A stretch of DNA of 18,471 nt from CAVXAE01 sp044225565. Lineage in GTDB: Bacteria; Pseudomonadota; Gammaproteobacteria; Steroidobacterales; Steroidobacteraceae. Below the pieces are notes generated by a model. It was not told the DNA's origin. It did not search any database and saw only the letters and a program-made list of their open reading frames with translations. The stretch's first letter is position 1. Every line of letters starts with the position of its first letter. The stretch is from contig JBGAIL010000093.1 of the NCBI GenBank assembly GCA_044225565.1, forward strand, positions 1 through 18,471. Direction: 5' to 3'. Positions 7,042-14,831 of this stretch are shown here, one piece after another. The position numbers and the translations under genes are program-made.

Positions 7042-8003
7042 TTGGCGATCTCCGGCGCGAAGTAACTGATGATGATGTCCGCGCCCGCGCGGTGGATACC
7101 GGTGAGCGCCTCGAGCGCGGCGGCGCGCTCGTCGACCCAGCCGCGCTCTGCTGCGGCCTTGATGAGGCTGAACTCACCCGACACCTGGTAAGCCACTACC
7201 GGCACGCTCACCGATTCCCGTACGCGAGCGATGATGTCCAGATACGGCCCGGCGGGCTTCACCATCACCATGTCCGCACCTTCCTCCACGTCCAGCTGCA
7301 CTTCACGCAGCGCTTCGCGGGAATTGGCGGGATCCATCTGATACGAGCGGCGGTCGCCGAATGCCGGCGCGGACTCCGCCGCTTCGCGAAACGGACCGTA
7401 GTACGCGCTCGCATACTTCGCCGCATAGGAGACGATGGGCGTGTCCGAGAAATCGTGCTTGTCGAGGAGCTGGCGGATCGCAAGCACGCGACCGTCCATC
7501 ATGTCGCTCGGCGCCACGGCATCCGCGCCTGCCTTCGCATAAGTGAGCGCCACCTGCGCGAGCGTGGCGACGGACGTGTCGTTGTCGATGACACCCGCCG
7601 GGGTGACGTGCCCGCAGTGCCCGTGATCGGTCGCGCCGCAGAGGCAGACATCTACCCACACCAGAAGATCCGGGCACACCTTCTTGATCGCAGCGATGGC
7701 CTGCGGTACGAGCCCATTGGGATCGAGCACGGCGCTCGCTTTCGCATCTTTCCGCGGGGGTGCGGCAAACAGGATCACGGCGAGCACACCAGCGGCAGCA
7801 GCGGCTTGCGCCGCCTTCACAACCTCGTCCACCGAGAGCTGGAAGATGCCGGGCATGCTTTCCACGGGCTTGCGCACGCGCTCGCCTGCGACCACGAACA
7901 ACGGATACACGAACATGTCGGGCGAGAGCCGGGTCTCGCGCACCATGCGCCTCCAGGCTGCGGTCTGTCGGGTTCTGCGGGGTCTGTGCAATGGGAACGC
8001 CAT
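7023..8003 (-). CDS. hemB: Delta-aminolevulinic acid dehydratase (porphobilinogen synthase)
   Basis: It condenses two 5-aminolevulinate molecules to porphobilinogen. The 326-aa protein shows the Schiff-base lysines Lys196 (SYAAKYASAYYGPFR) and Lys249 (VMVKPAGPYLDI). The metal-site segment DVCLCGATDHGHCG (118-131) has Cys120, Cys122 and Cys130, so this is a zinc-dependent type rather than the magnesium-only type with Asp/Ala substitutions. The allosteric-type RRSYQMDPAN region is also present. The length is normal. It starts 15 bases after the hemD stop with GAGG upstream, and its end overlaps the start of hemE by 19 bases. Placing hemB directly after hemD, without the hemX-hemY pair often found after hemCD in proteobacteria, is noteworthy. 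Confidence 0.97.
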   Translation of the reverse strand: MAFPLHRPRRTRQTAAWRRMVRETRLSPDMFVYPLFVVAGERVRKPVESMPGIFQLSVDEVVKAAQAAAAAGVLAVILFAAPPRKDAKASAVLDPNGLVPQAIAAIKKVCPDLLVWVDVCLCGATDHGHCGHVTPAGVIDNDTSVATLAQVALTYAKAGADAVAPSDMMDGRVLAIRQLLDKHDFSDTPIVSYAAKYASAYYGPFREAAESAPAFGDRRSYQMDPANSREALREVQLDVEEGADMVMVKPAGPYLDIIARVRESVSVPVVAYQVSGEFSLIKAAAERGWVDERAAALEALTGIHRAGADIIISYFAPEIAKWLSVP

Positions 8004-8018
8004 GAATGAGCCTCGGGA

Positions 8019-8783
8019 TCAGTGTCGGGTCTGCAGCGCACGCAGCGTGGTGGCTGCGAGCCCTGCGAGCGTTGCGGATTCGGCCACCACTGCGGCATAG
8101 CCACGCTCGGTGAGCGCGCGCGCCGTGGTTGGGCCTATGGCCACCGCAGTGGCGGTGGAGAGCAGGCGATCGAGATCGGGTTTGCCGAGCGCCTGCTGCA
8201 ATTCGCTGACGGCGGAAGGGCTGGCGAACGTCACGGCACCAACGCCATTGCGCTCGATCCACTTGCGGCAGTCCGCGACGTCGAGAGCGGCGGGATCGGT
8301 GCGATAAGCCTCCACCTGCGTCACCTCGGCTCCGAGCTGTGCGAGCCCTTTGGAGATGATGGGCAACGCACGCGAGCTCGCGGGATACAGCACACGCATT
8401 CCCGGCGTGGCGTGCGGCGCAAGCGCCGTCACGAGGCCACCCGCCTCGGCTTCGTCCGGCACGACGTCGACCGGCCAACCGCGCTGTTTCAACACCTGCG
8501 CGGTGGATTGCCCGACGGCGGCCACTCGCAGCCCCTGGGGATGTGACGGAAGCTCGGCAAGCACGGGCGCAACGGCCCGACGGCTGGCGAACACGATCCA
8601 GTCGAAGCTCTTCACGTTGCGCAGGGCCTGCTGGAGGTTGTCTCCGCGCGCGGGACTGCTCGTAGTCGCCGGCCAGAGCAGCACCGAAAGGCCGAGTGTC
8701 CGCAGCTCGGTCGCCAGTGGCCCGTTCTGGGGCTCGGCACGCGTGACGACCACGTGTTTGAAAGTCCCAGGCTCCGCAGTCAT
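8019..8783 (-). CDS. hemD: Uroporphyrinogen-III synthase
   Basis: It cyclises hydroxymethylbilane with inversion of ring D to give uroporphyrinogen III. The 254-aa protein has the loose HemD pattern of two alpha/beta domains: an N-terminal VVVTRAEPQNGPLATELRTLG; FDWIVFASRRAV near 80; VAAVGQSTAQVLKQRG; LYPASSRALPIISKGLAQLGA; VGAVTFASPSAVSEL; and the C-terminal VAIGPTTARALTERGY (Gly-Pro-Thr-Thr). The family is poorly conserved, and the call is strengthened by its position directly after hemC. The ATG at 8781-8783 overlaps the hemC TGA as ATGA. The frame stays open upstream through hemC, but that extension is Arg-rich shadow sequence. Confidence 0.92.
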   Translation of the reverse strand: MTAEPGTFKHVVVTRAEPQNGPLATELRTLGLSVLLWPATTSSPARGDNLQQALRNVKSFDWIVFASRRAVAPVLAELPSHPQGLRVAAVGQSTAQVLKQRGWPVDVVPDEAEAGGLVTALAPHATPGMRVLYPASSRALPIISKGLAQLGAEVTQVEAYRTDPAALDVADCRKWIERNGVGAVTFASPSAVSELQQALGKPDLDRLLSTATAVAIGPTTARALTERGYAAVVAESATLAGLAATTLRALQTRH

Positions 8784-9736
8784 GGCGCTTCCGTCGACTG
8801 CCGCAATCCGCGCTGTTGCTCGATGATGCTCCCGGCGCCCTGTGCGAGCAGCTGCTCGGCGACTTTCACGCCGAGAAGAGCGGCCCCCACCCGGTCCACG
8901 GCGGCAGTGGCTTCTTCCGTGCTGAACATCATCGAGCCGTCGAGCGCGCACACGGCGGCATAGAGGCGCAACGTGCCGCCTTCAATCTGCGCCAGCGCGC
9001 CGAGCGGTATCTGGCATCCACCTTCGATCCTTTTGAGCAACGCGCGCTCGGCCGTCGTGGCGAGCCGCGTATGCGGGTGATCCAGCTCCCGCAGCCAGCG
9101 CAACGCCACGTTGTCGTCGCTTCGTGCGCAAACACCGATGGCGCCTTGCGATACCGCCGAGGGAAATTCTCTCGTCGGCAGGAATGCCGAGATGTGGCCG
9201 TCGAGCTTCAAACGCTTCAGGCCCGCCGTCGCCAGGATGATGGCGTCGTACTCCCCGCGATGCAGCTTTTCGATGCGGGTCGGCACATTGCCGCGCAGCT
9301 CCGTCGTGGTGACGTCCCCACGCGCGCGCGCGATGAAAGCCCTGCGGCGCAGACTGCTCGTACCCACGCGCGCGCCGTGTGGCAGGTCGGCGAGGCCCTT
9401 GATGCCTTCGCGCGAGATGAGCGCATCGCGCGGATCTTCGCGCTCGAGCACAGCCGCCAGCTCGATGCCGGGCTCGAGCGTCGTCGAGAGGTCCTTGAGA
9501 CTGTGAACGGCGATATCGATCTCTTTCGCGAGCAGCGCTCGATCGATCTCCTTCGTGAAGAAGGCGCGGCCGCCCACCGCCCAGAGCGGGACGTCGGTGC
9601 GCAGATCACCTTCGGTCTTGATGTGCACGAGCTGGACGGATGGGCTGCCAGGCTGCGCGCCGATGAGCGCCGCCACACGCTCTGCCTGCCACAGCGCCAG
9701 CGCGGAGCTGCGCGTGCCGATGCGCAGTATGCTCAT
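8780..9736 (-). CDS. hemC: Porphobilinogen deaminase (hydroxymethylbilane synthase)
   Basis: It polymerises four porphobilinogens to hydroxymethylbilane on a covalently held dipyrromethane cofactor. In the 318-aa product I see LRIGTRSSALALWQA (4-18), HIKTEGDLRTD (38-48), FTKEIDRALL (60-69), the catalytic Asp82 in HSLKDLST, GTSSLRRRA (125-133), ELRGNVPTR (146-154) and the cofactor-binding Cys241 in EGGCQIPLGA. The length is typical. The frame extends 13 codons further upstream, but the ATG at 9734-9736 gives the family N-terminus MSILRIGTRSS, overlaps the response-regulator TGA as ATGA, and has GGAGGGCGAAGC upstream. It follows a two-component regulator gene and precedes hemD. Confidence 0.97.
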   Translation of the reverse strand: MSILRIGTRSSALALWQAERVAALIGAQPGSPSVQLVHIKTEGDLRTDVPLWAVGGRAFFTKEIDRALLAKEIDIAVHSLKDLSTTLEPGIELAAVLEREDPRDALISREGIKGLADLPHGARVGTSSLRRRAFIARARGDVTTTELRGNVPTRIEKLHRGEYDAIILATAGLKRLKLDGHISAFLPTREFPSAVSQGAIGVCARSDDNVALRWLRELDHPHTRLATTAERALLKRIEGGCQIPLGALAQIEGGTLRLYAAVCALDGSMMFSTEEATAAVDRVGAALLGVKVAEQLLAQGAGSIIEQQRGLRQSTEAP

Positions 9737-10443
9737 GCTTCGCCCTCCAGCAGGAAGCGATACCCCACACCCCACACAGTGAGGAAGTGCCGCGGCTGCG
9801 CCGGATCGCGCTCGAAGCGCTTGCGCAGCTTGAGGATGAAGTTGTCCACGGTACGGGTGGAGGGAAACACGTCATAGCCCCATACGCGCTCGAGCAGGTC
9901 TTCGCGCGAGACGATTTCGCCGGGGCGCTCGGCGAGCACCTTGAGGATCATCGCCTCCTTCTCGCTGAGCTCCTGGGTGAGCCCGCTCCAGGAGCGTGCC
10001 CTGAAAGCGCGGAAATCCACTTCGTTGCCGCCGAAGTGCAGTGTCGCGCCATCCGGCGATGCCGAGGCGCTCTGATACCACTCGCGCCGGCGCACGATGG
10101 CCCGGACGCGCAGCAGGAATTCCTGCAGGTGGAAAGGCTTGGCGAGGTAGTCGTCACCGCCCGCCTCCAGGCCGTAGATGCGGTCCTGAGGATCGCCACG
10201 CGCCGTGAGAAACAGCACGGGCGTGTTGTCGCCCCGCTCGCGCATGGTGCGGCAGACGGTGAGGCCATCCACATGCGGCAGCATTACGTCCAGCACTACC
10301 AGTGCAGCACGGCTGGCCTGCAGCCACTCGAGCGCGGCGCGGCCATCTCCCACCGTCTGCACTTCGTAGCCCTCCGCGCGCAGGTTCTCCACGATGCCGG
10401 AGGCCAGGTGAGGATCGTCCTCGACGACGAGCACGGTGCTCAT
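9733..10443 (-). CDS. OmpR/PhoB-family response regulator
   Basis: A DNA-binding response regulator of 236 aa. The receiver domain (about 1-118) has the acidic pair Asp9/Asp10 (VVEDDP), the phospho-acceptor Asp52 (VLDVMLP), Thr80 (FLTARG) and Lys102 (YLAKPF). The C-terminal winged-helix domain (about 140-230) includes LSEKEAMILKVLAERPGEIV, the recognition region STRTVDNFILKLRKRF and VWGVGYRFL. The frame opens nine codons upstream, but MSTVLVVEDD at 10443 is the natural start, with GGAG upstream and an ATGA overlap with the kinase stop. It is almost certainly phosphorylated by the kinase encoded next to it. Its location between hemL and hemC suggests control of heme synthesis. Plausible targets are OmpR-type 11-bp direct repeats such as the one at 14282-14299. 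Confidence 0.95.
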   Translation of the reverse strand: MSTVLVVEDDPHLASGIVENLRAEGYEVQTVGDGRAALEWLQASRAALVVLDVMLPHVDGLTVCRTMRERGDNTPVLFLTARGDPQDRIYGLEAGGDDYLAKPFHLQEFLLRVRAIVRRREWYQSASASPDGATLHFGGNEVDFRAFRARSWSGLTQELSEKEAMILKVLAERPGEIVSREDLLERVWGYDVFPSTRTVDNFILKLRKRFERDPAQPRHFLTVWGVGYRFLLEGEA

Positions 10444-11519
10444 GGCTTCTCCGTCGGCGCGGCGGGCCACGCGAGCACGAAAGTGGCGCCGCGCCCCTCG
10501 CCTTCACTGCTCGCGCTGATGCGACCGCCCGCGAGCTGCATGAGCCGGTTGACTATGAACAGTCCGAGCCCCGTGCCCTGGTTGCCGGCGCTCCCGGCGT
10601 GCAGGCGAGAGAACTTGCGGAACAGCAGCGCCTGGTCTTCCTGTTTGAAGCCGACGCCGCTGTCGCGCACGGTGAGCTCGATCTCGCCTTCCGCGTGGCG
10701 CGCCTGGATGGAGATCTTGCCGCCGCCAGTTGCGGCAACCGCCGCCAGCGCATTCTCGAGCAGGTTGCGTACGACCACATCCAGCGCCAATGGATCGGCC
10801 AACACCTCGACGCCGCGTGGAATGTCGCTCGAGATCTCGACCCGGTCGTGGCGGGCGCGGTCGCCGAGCTGTCCGACGACACGTGACACTGCACCGGCCA
10901 GCTCGATCGGTTCCCGCTTGAGCGCCACGCGCCCTCGCTCCAGCCGCACGCTGTCCAGGATCTGCGAGACCATCGCCACCATGCGCGCGAGATCCGCAAG
11001 CATGCGGTCGATGAGCGCGCGGGATTGTTCCGGCGAAAGCTGGCGGATCGCCATGGTCTCGAGCGACAGCTGCAGGCTGGCGAGTGGCGTCTTGAACTGG
11101 TGCGAGACGAGCGCGAGGAAGCTGTCCTGCTCCTGCAGGATCTTCGCCTCGGCGCGCAAGGCGCGCCAGATTACTGCGATGCAGACGCCGAGCGCGAACA
11201 GGAAGAACACGCTTTCCCACGCGTATTGATTCAGGCGCTTGTCGCGCTCCGTCGCCAGCGCCTCGTTGACTCGTTGAGCAACCGCCACGCGGCCTTCCGA
11301 CTGCGCGAGGTTCGGCAGCAGCTGTGCGACGCGCTCGGGCGGCACTCCGGCCTTCAGCATCTCCTCCGCCGCACCGACCTGCTGCGCGTAGAGCAGGCGC
11401 TCGTTGCGCACCTTTTCCACGGTGTAGTCGTGCTGATCCAGCACCCACCAGCCCACCTGCACGACCGCGACGATCACGATCAGCAGCGCGGCGATCTGGA
11501 AGACGCGGGTGGCTCTCAT
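10440..11519 (-). CDS. Membrane sensor histidine kinase
   Basis: A 359-aa inner-membrane kinase. Transmembrane segments lie at about 8-27 and 103-119. They flank a roughly 75-residue periplasmic domain that is helical, charged, lacks Cys, has a single His (His30) and matches no sensor family I know. The HisKA domain has the phospho-acceptor His140 in LVSHQFKTPLAS. The ATPase domain has the N box RNLLENALAAV (251-261), the G1 box DSGVGF (286-291) and the G2 box GTGLGLFIV (315-323). There is no HAMP domain between TM2 and HisKA, only a short linker. The start overlaps the hemL TGA as ATGA and the end overlaps the regulator start the same way, so all are translated together. The signal is unknown; its operon position suggests heme demand, redox state or an envelope signal. 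Confidence 0.95.
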   Translation of the reverse strand: MRATRVFQIAALLIVIVAVVQVGWWVLDQHDYTVEKVRNERLLYAQQVGAAEEMLKAGVPPERVAQLLPNLAQSEGRVAVAQRVNEALATERDKRLNQYAWESVFFLFALGVCIAVIWRALRAEAKILQEQDSFLALVSHQFKTPLASLQLSLETMAIRQLSPEQSRALIDRMLADLARMVAMVSQILDSVRLERGRVALKREPIELAGAVSRVVGQLGDRARHDRVEISSDIPRGVEVLADPLALDVVVRNLLENALAAVAATGGGKISIQARHAEGEIELTVRDSGVGFKQEDQALLFRKFSRLHAGSAGNQGTGLGLFIVNRLMQLAGGRISASSEGEGRGATFVLAWPAAPTEKP

Positions 11520-12829
11520 CCCGGCGTTCCGGCGGCTTCCGGCAATGCTTCGCGCAACGCGACGACGAACTGCTCCATATCCGCCTGGGTGTGCGCCAGC
11601 GAGAGGAAGCAGACCTCATAAGGCGAGGGCGGCAGATAGATGCCGCGCGCGAGCATGGCGTGGAAGAGCTTCGCGAACCGCCCGGACGCTTCCTTCTCCA
11701 ACGTGATCGCGCAGCGCGGCGCCGGGCCTGCGTGCAGTGCCAGCCAGAGCAGCGAGCCGGCGCGAACCACTTGCAGCGGGAACGGGGATGCCGCCACTAC
11801 CGGCTTCAACATGCGTTCCAGTGAAGCGCCGAGCGTCTCGAGCTTCTCCCAGCCGTTCTCGCGCACGAGGATGTCGAGTGTGGTGAGCCCTGCCGTCATC
11901 GCCACCGGATTGCCGGACAGCGTGCCGGCCTGATACGTGTCCCCCAGCGGCGCGAGATGCTTCATGATGGCGCGCGAGCCGCCGAATCCGCCTACCGGCA
12001 TGCCGCCGCCGATCACCTTGCCGAAGGTGGCGAGGTCCGGCTGGATGCCGCTCAGCTGCGCGACGCCGCCGCGTGCGAGGCGGAATCCCGAGATCACCTC
12101 GTCGAAAATGAGCAATGTGCCGTGCTTGCGCGTGACCTCGCGCAGGAAGCGTAGATATTCGCCACGTTGCAGCAGCAGGCCGTGATTGGCCGGCACCGGC
12201 TCGATGATCACCGCCGCGATGCGGTCGCCTTCGCGCTCGAACAGCTCGCTCAGCGCCGCCTCGTCGTCGAGCGGCACCACGCGGGTGCACGCCACGAACG
12301 CCTCCGGCACGCCGGCGGAAGAAGGCTGCCCGAACGTCGCCAGGCCCGAGCCCGCGGACACGAGCAGGTGGTCGGCATGCCCGTGGTAGCAGCCCGCGAA
12401 CTTCACGATGAGGTCGCGCTTCGTCGCGGCGCGCGCCAGGCGGATGGCGCTCATCACCGCCTCGGTGCCCGAAGAGACGAAACGCACCTGCTCGAGGCCG
12501 GGATAGGAGGCAGTGATGCGCTCCGCCAGCTCGACTTCGGCCTCGCACGGCGCGCCGAACGTGGTGCCCGAGCGGCAGGCCTTCGTGACGGCCTCGATCA
12601 CTTCCGGATGCGCATGTCCCAAAATGAGGGCACCCCAGGAGCCGACGAGGTCGAGATAGCGGCGCCCGTCGGCGTCCGTGAGATGGCGGCCCGAGCCGCT
12701 CGCGATGAAGAGCGGATTCCCGCCCACGGCGCGAAACGCGCGCACGGGCGAATTGACGCCGCCCGGGATGACCCGGCAGGCGCGCTCGTAAAGCGCTGCA
12801 GAGCGTGCGGCGCTGGCATTCGAAGTCAT
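11516..12829 (-). CDS. hemL: Glutamate-1-semialdehyde 2,1-aminomutase
   Basis: It converts glutamate-1-semialdehyde to 5-aminolevulinate using PLP/PMP, the second step of the C5 pathway. The 437-aa protein carries IPGGVNSPVRAF (21-32), GSWGALILGHAHP (63-75), FVSSGTEAVMSAIRLAR (117-133), CYHGHAD (147-153), the PLP-contact Asp243 in LIFDEVISGFR, and the Schiff-base Lys271 in ATFGKVIGGGMPVGGFGG. GDTYQAGTLSGNPVAMTAG follows. This set distinguishes HemL from other class-III aminotransferases. It starts six bases after the hemA stop, with AGGGGAAGC as ribosome site, and its stop overlaps the histidine kinase start. With hemA it shows that the organism makes ALA from glutamyl-tRNA. Confidence 0.97.
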   Translation of the reverse strand: MTSNASAARSAALYERACRVIPGGVNSPVRAFRAVGGNPLFIASGSGRHLTDADGRRYLDLVGSWGALILGHAHPEVIEAVTKACRSGTTFGAPCEAEVELAERITASYPGLEQVRFVSSGTEAVMSAIRLARAATKRDLIVKFAGCYHGHADHLLVSAGSGLATFGQPSSAGVPEAFVACTRVVPLDDEAALSELFEREGDRIAAVIIEPVPANHGLLLQRGEYLRFLREVTRKHGTLLIFDEVISGFRLARGGVAQLSGIQPDLATFGKVIGGGMPVGGFGGSRAIMKHLAPLGDTYQAGTLSGNPVAMTAGLTTLDILVRENGWEKLETLGASLERMLKPVVAASPFPLQVVRAGSLLWLALHAGPAPRCAITLEKEASGRFAKLFHAMLARGIYLPPSPYEVCFLSLAHTQADMEQFVVALREALPEAAGTPG

Positions 12830-12835
12830 GAGTCT

Positions 12836-14248
12836 TCAGCTTCCCCTGGTTGTCTGGCGATTCCGGCCGGTCGCGCCGCGCTGCAGTCGCGCCTCGCGGA
12901 AAAAGGCCTCGACGGTCTCGGCGCTGGCGTGCTCGGCCGCGGCGCGCATGCCCGCGATCGGCAGGTGCGCCAGGCGCCGCGCCATTGTCCTCGCAAACCG
13001 CTGCAGTTGCTCCTTTTGCTGGGCCGTGAGGCCCTGCAGGTCGGCGGTGAGCAGCTTGTCCATCTCGAGACCGGCGATGCGCTCGAAGTCGTCGCGCAAC
13101 TCCGCGAGCTGCCGGCCAATGCCGCGTGCGGCGAGCTGGTTGCGCAGGCGGGCAAGGCGTTCGTCGATGGCGGCGCGCACCGGGGCCAGGCGCATGAGCT
13201 GGGCGATGCGCTGCTCCTGCGCGGCTTCGATCAATTGGTCCATGCCGAGGCGCTCGAGCCCCTGCGTGCGGGCCGCTTCCGGATCGATGTTGGGCGGCAG
13301 GCCGAAGTCGATGAGCAACGGCGCGCGGGTCGCGGCCTTGGCGATGCGGCCGAGCGCTGCCGCATCGAGAATGGCGGCCGACGCTGCGGCGGCAGCCATC
13401 ACGCCCGCCGTCGGACGGGGACGGGCTTTGAATTCGTCGAGCGATACGGCGGTGACGGGCGCTGATGCCGCAGCAGGTCCGGGCGCGAGGGCGGCCGCAG
13501 GCGCAGGCGCAGGCGACGAAATGGCGGCCGGCGCGGCGGGGCTCGTCCCGCCTTCCCGCACCCGCGAAACCAGCTCTTCCGCGAATTCCTGCGCCTTCGC
13601 CGGCGAGCGGTTGACGACGAGCAGCGGCACGCCGTCGCGGTGCAGCCGCTCGCCCGCCCGGCGCGTCATCGGCGAGACGCCGACCAGAGCGACCGTATGA
13701 CCACCGCCTATCAGATGGCGAAGCATGCGTTCCGCTGCGAGATCCGCCAACGAAGGCGCTCGCGCACCTGCCGCGAGCTGCTGGACGCGATTGGACATTG
13801 CCAGCGCTTCGCCGATCACGTGATCCAGGACCGCGGAGCAGGTGCCGGCTTCTCTCGCCGTCTCCCACGCTGAGCGCAGCTGAGTGGCAATCTCCCTTTC
13901 CCCCGCTTGCGCGGAGTCCAACCCGCAGGCCACCAGGAACAGATGCTCTATGGCCGCTTCGCCGGTCCAGGCGCGAAGCACGCTGCGCGCCTCGTCGGCC
14001 GCCGGCTCACGACCCGTCAGGCTTCGGAAAATCTGGATGCGGCAGTCCTGCGCTTCGCGCCCGTCTCCTACGGCGAACAACAGCTCCACGCGATTGCAGG
14101 TGGAGAGATAGACGAGCTCATCGACACCCAGCGCGGCGCGCAGCTGGGGCAGCCGCGCAGGCAGGTCTTCGCGCGATAGCGCGAACCCCGCGATATGCCG
14201 GGATTCGGCATGGCGGTAGGAAAGACCGACGAGCCCGACCTGCAGCAT
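12836..14248 (-). CDS. hemA: Divergent glutamyl-tRNA reductase
   Basis: It is expected to reduce glutamyl-tRNA(Glu) to glutamate-1-semialdehyde with NADPH, the first step of the C5 pathway. The N-terminal catalytic domain is recognisable: VGLSYRHAESR (5-15), the nucleophile Cys51 in LSTCNRVEL, and HLFLVACGLDSAQAGEREI (102-120) with the conserved His and GE. The C-terminal dimerisation helices (about 340-450) are also normal in kind. The central NADPH domain is unusual. The GAVSVA motif is absent, the GxGxMG loop reads ALVGVSPMTRRAGE (187-200), and the VISST strand reads VMAAAAAS. An Ala/Pro-rich insertion occupies residues 235-268 (13445-13546). The protein is 470 aa against a usual length of about 420. 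As first gene of the heme unit next to hemL, its role is very likely retained, perhaps with altered cofactor handling. Confidence 0.88.
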   Translation of the reverse strand: MLQVGLVGLSYRHAESRHIAGFALSREDLPARLPQLRAALGVDELVYLSTCNRVELLFAVGDGREAQDCRIQIFRSLTGREPAADEARSVLRAWTGEAAIEHLFLVACGLDSAQAGEREIATQLRSAWETAREAGTCSAVLDHVIGEALAMSNRVQQLAAGARAPSLADLAAERMLRHLIGGGHTVALVGVSPMTRRAGERLHRDGVPLLVVNRSPAKAQEFAEELVSRVREGGTSPAAPAAISSPAPAPAAALAPGPAAASAPVTAVSLDEFKARPRPTAGVMAAAAASAAILDAAALGRIAKAATRAPLLIDFGLPPNIDPEAARTQGLERLGMDQLIEAAQEQRIAQLMRLAPVRAAIDERLARLRNQLAARGIGRQLAELRDDFERIAGLEMDKLLTADLQGLTAQQKEQLQRFARTMARRLAHLPIAGMRAAAEHASAETVEAFFREARLQRGATGRNRQTTRGS

Positions 14249-14281
14249 GCCGCGCAGGAAACCACGGCCGCAGGCCGGAAA

Positions 14282-14299
14282 GTGTCACGGAATGGTCAC
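14282..14299. promoter_or_regulatory. OmpR/PhoB-type direct repeat upstream of hemA
   Basis: On the plus strand GTGTCAC-GGAA-TGGTCAC forms two 7-base half-sites with a 4-base spacer. GTCAC recurs exactly 11 bp apart (14284-14288 and 14295-14299), the geometry of Pho-box/OmpR-class sites. It lies about 34-51 bases before the hemA start, where a promoter is expected. An OmpR/PhoB-family regulator is encoded inside the same transcription unit. The match is to the architecture only; binding is inferred. Confidence 0.35.
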
Positions 14300-14369
14300 A
14301 GCCCGGAACGGGACCGACTCCCGCCGGGAGGCCCCCTTCCGAACCGCGAAGCCGGTCGCCCGGCAGGGC

Positions 14370-14639
14370 TCAGCGTCGGTTGCTCCGGACCAGGGTGGCG
14401 AGCGCCACGCCCACGACCAGGCCGATGCCCAGCGCCCAGGCCGTGGCCCGGTAAGGCTGCGCTTCCACCCGGCTCTGCAGGCCGTCGACCTGGGACCGGG
14501 CCCAGCCCCGTGCGTTCTCGGCACCTTCGCGGAACGCATCGCCGGCCTCGGACGCCTTGGCGCGCAACCGGTCCTTCAGATGGGAGGCGGCCTCGCGGAC
14601 GGATTCACCGTTGCGGGTGCCGCTGGAATGCTCGTTCAT
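14370..14639 (-). CDS. DUF883 (ElaB/YqjD-like) membrane-anchored protein
   Basis: An 89-aa protein with a hydrophilic, charged helical N-terminal part (MNEHSSG, then ESVREAASHLKDRLRAKAS) and one C-terminal membrane segment at about 65-84 ending VRSNRR. This is the layout of the DUF883 family (ElaB, YqjD, YgaM), which are inner-membrane proteins linked to stationary phase and, for YqjD, ribosome binding. The frame begins eight codons earlier, but the internal ATG at 14637-14639 has AGGAG six bases upstream and is preferred. It lies 121 bases upstream of hemA on the same strand. No clear terminator separates them; a GC-rich hairpin at 14318-14330 lacks a T-tract. Confidence 0.8.
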   Translation of the reverse strand: MNEHSSGTRNGESVREAASHLKDRLRAKASEAGDAFREGAENARGWARSQVDGLQSRVEAQPYRATAWALGIGLVVGVALATLVRSNRR

Positions 14640-14831
14640 GGATGGCTCCTGGAGACCCTTCATGGGATTCGGAGCAGTCTAACGCGCGATGGCGGCCACT
14701 CGTTCCCAAGGCGCCACCTCGGGCGGCAAATCCAGTGATTCACGATAGAAATGCCGCTTGGAGGGGACAGCGCGGAGCGCCCATGCTGCGCTGACTCGCG
14801 AATCGCGCGAGCATTTGCGGGGCCCGGCATG

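Noticed and set aside
8784..8951. Upstream extension of hemD
   Set aside because: The extra 56 codons are Arg-rich sequence within hemC; the ATGA-overlapping ATG gives the family N-terminus.
14318..14330. Hairpin CTCCC-GCC-GGGAG as a terminator after the DUF883 gene
   Set aside because: Short stem and no T-tract on either strand.
14795..14811. Inverted repeat CTCGCG-AATCG-CGCGAG upstream of the toxin-antitoxin pair
   Set aside because: Such short GC palindromes are expected by chance at this base composition, and there is no T-tract; the AT-rich twin palindrome is the better operator.
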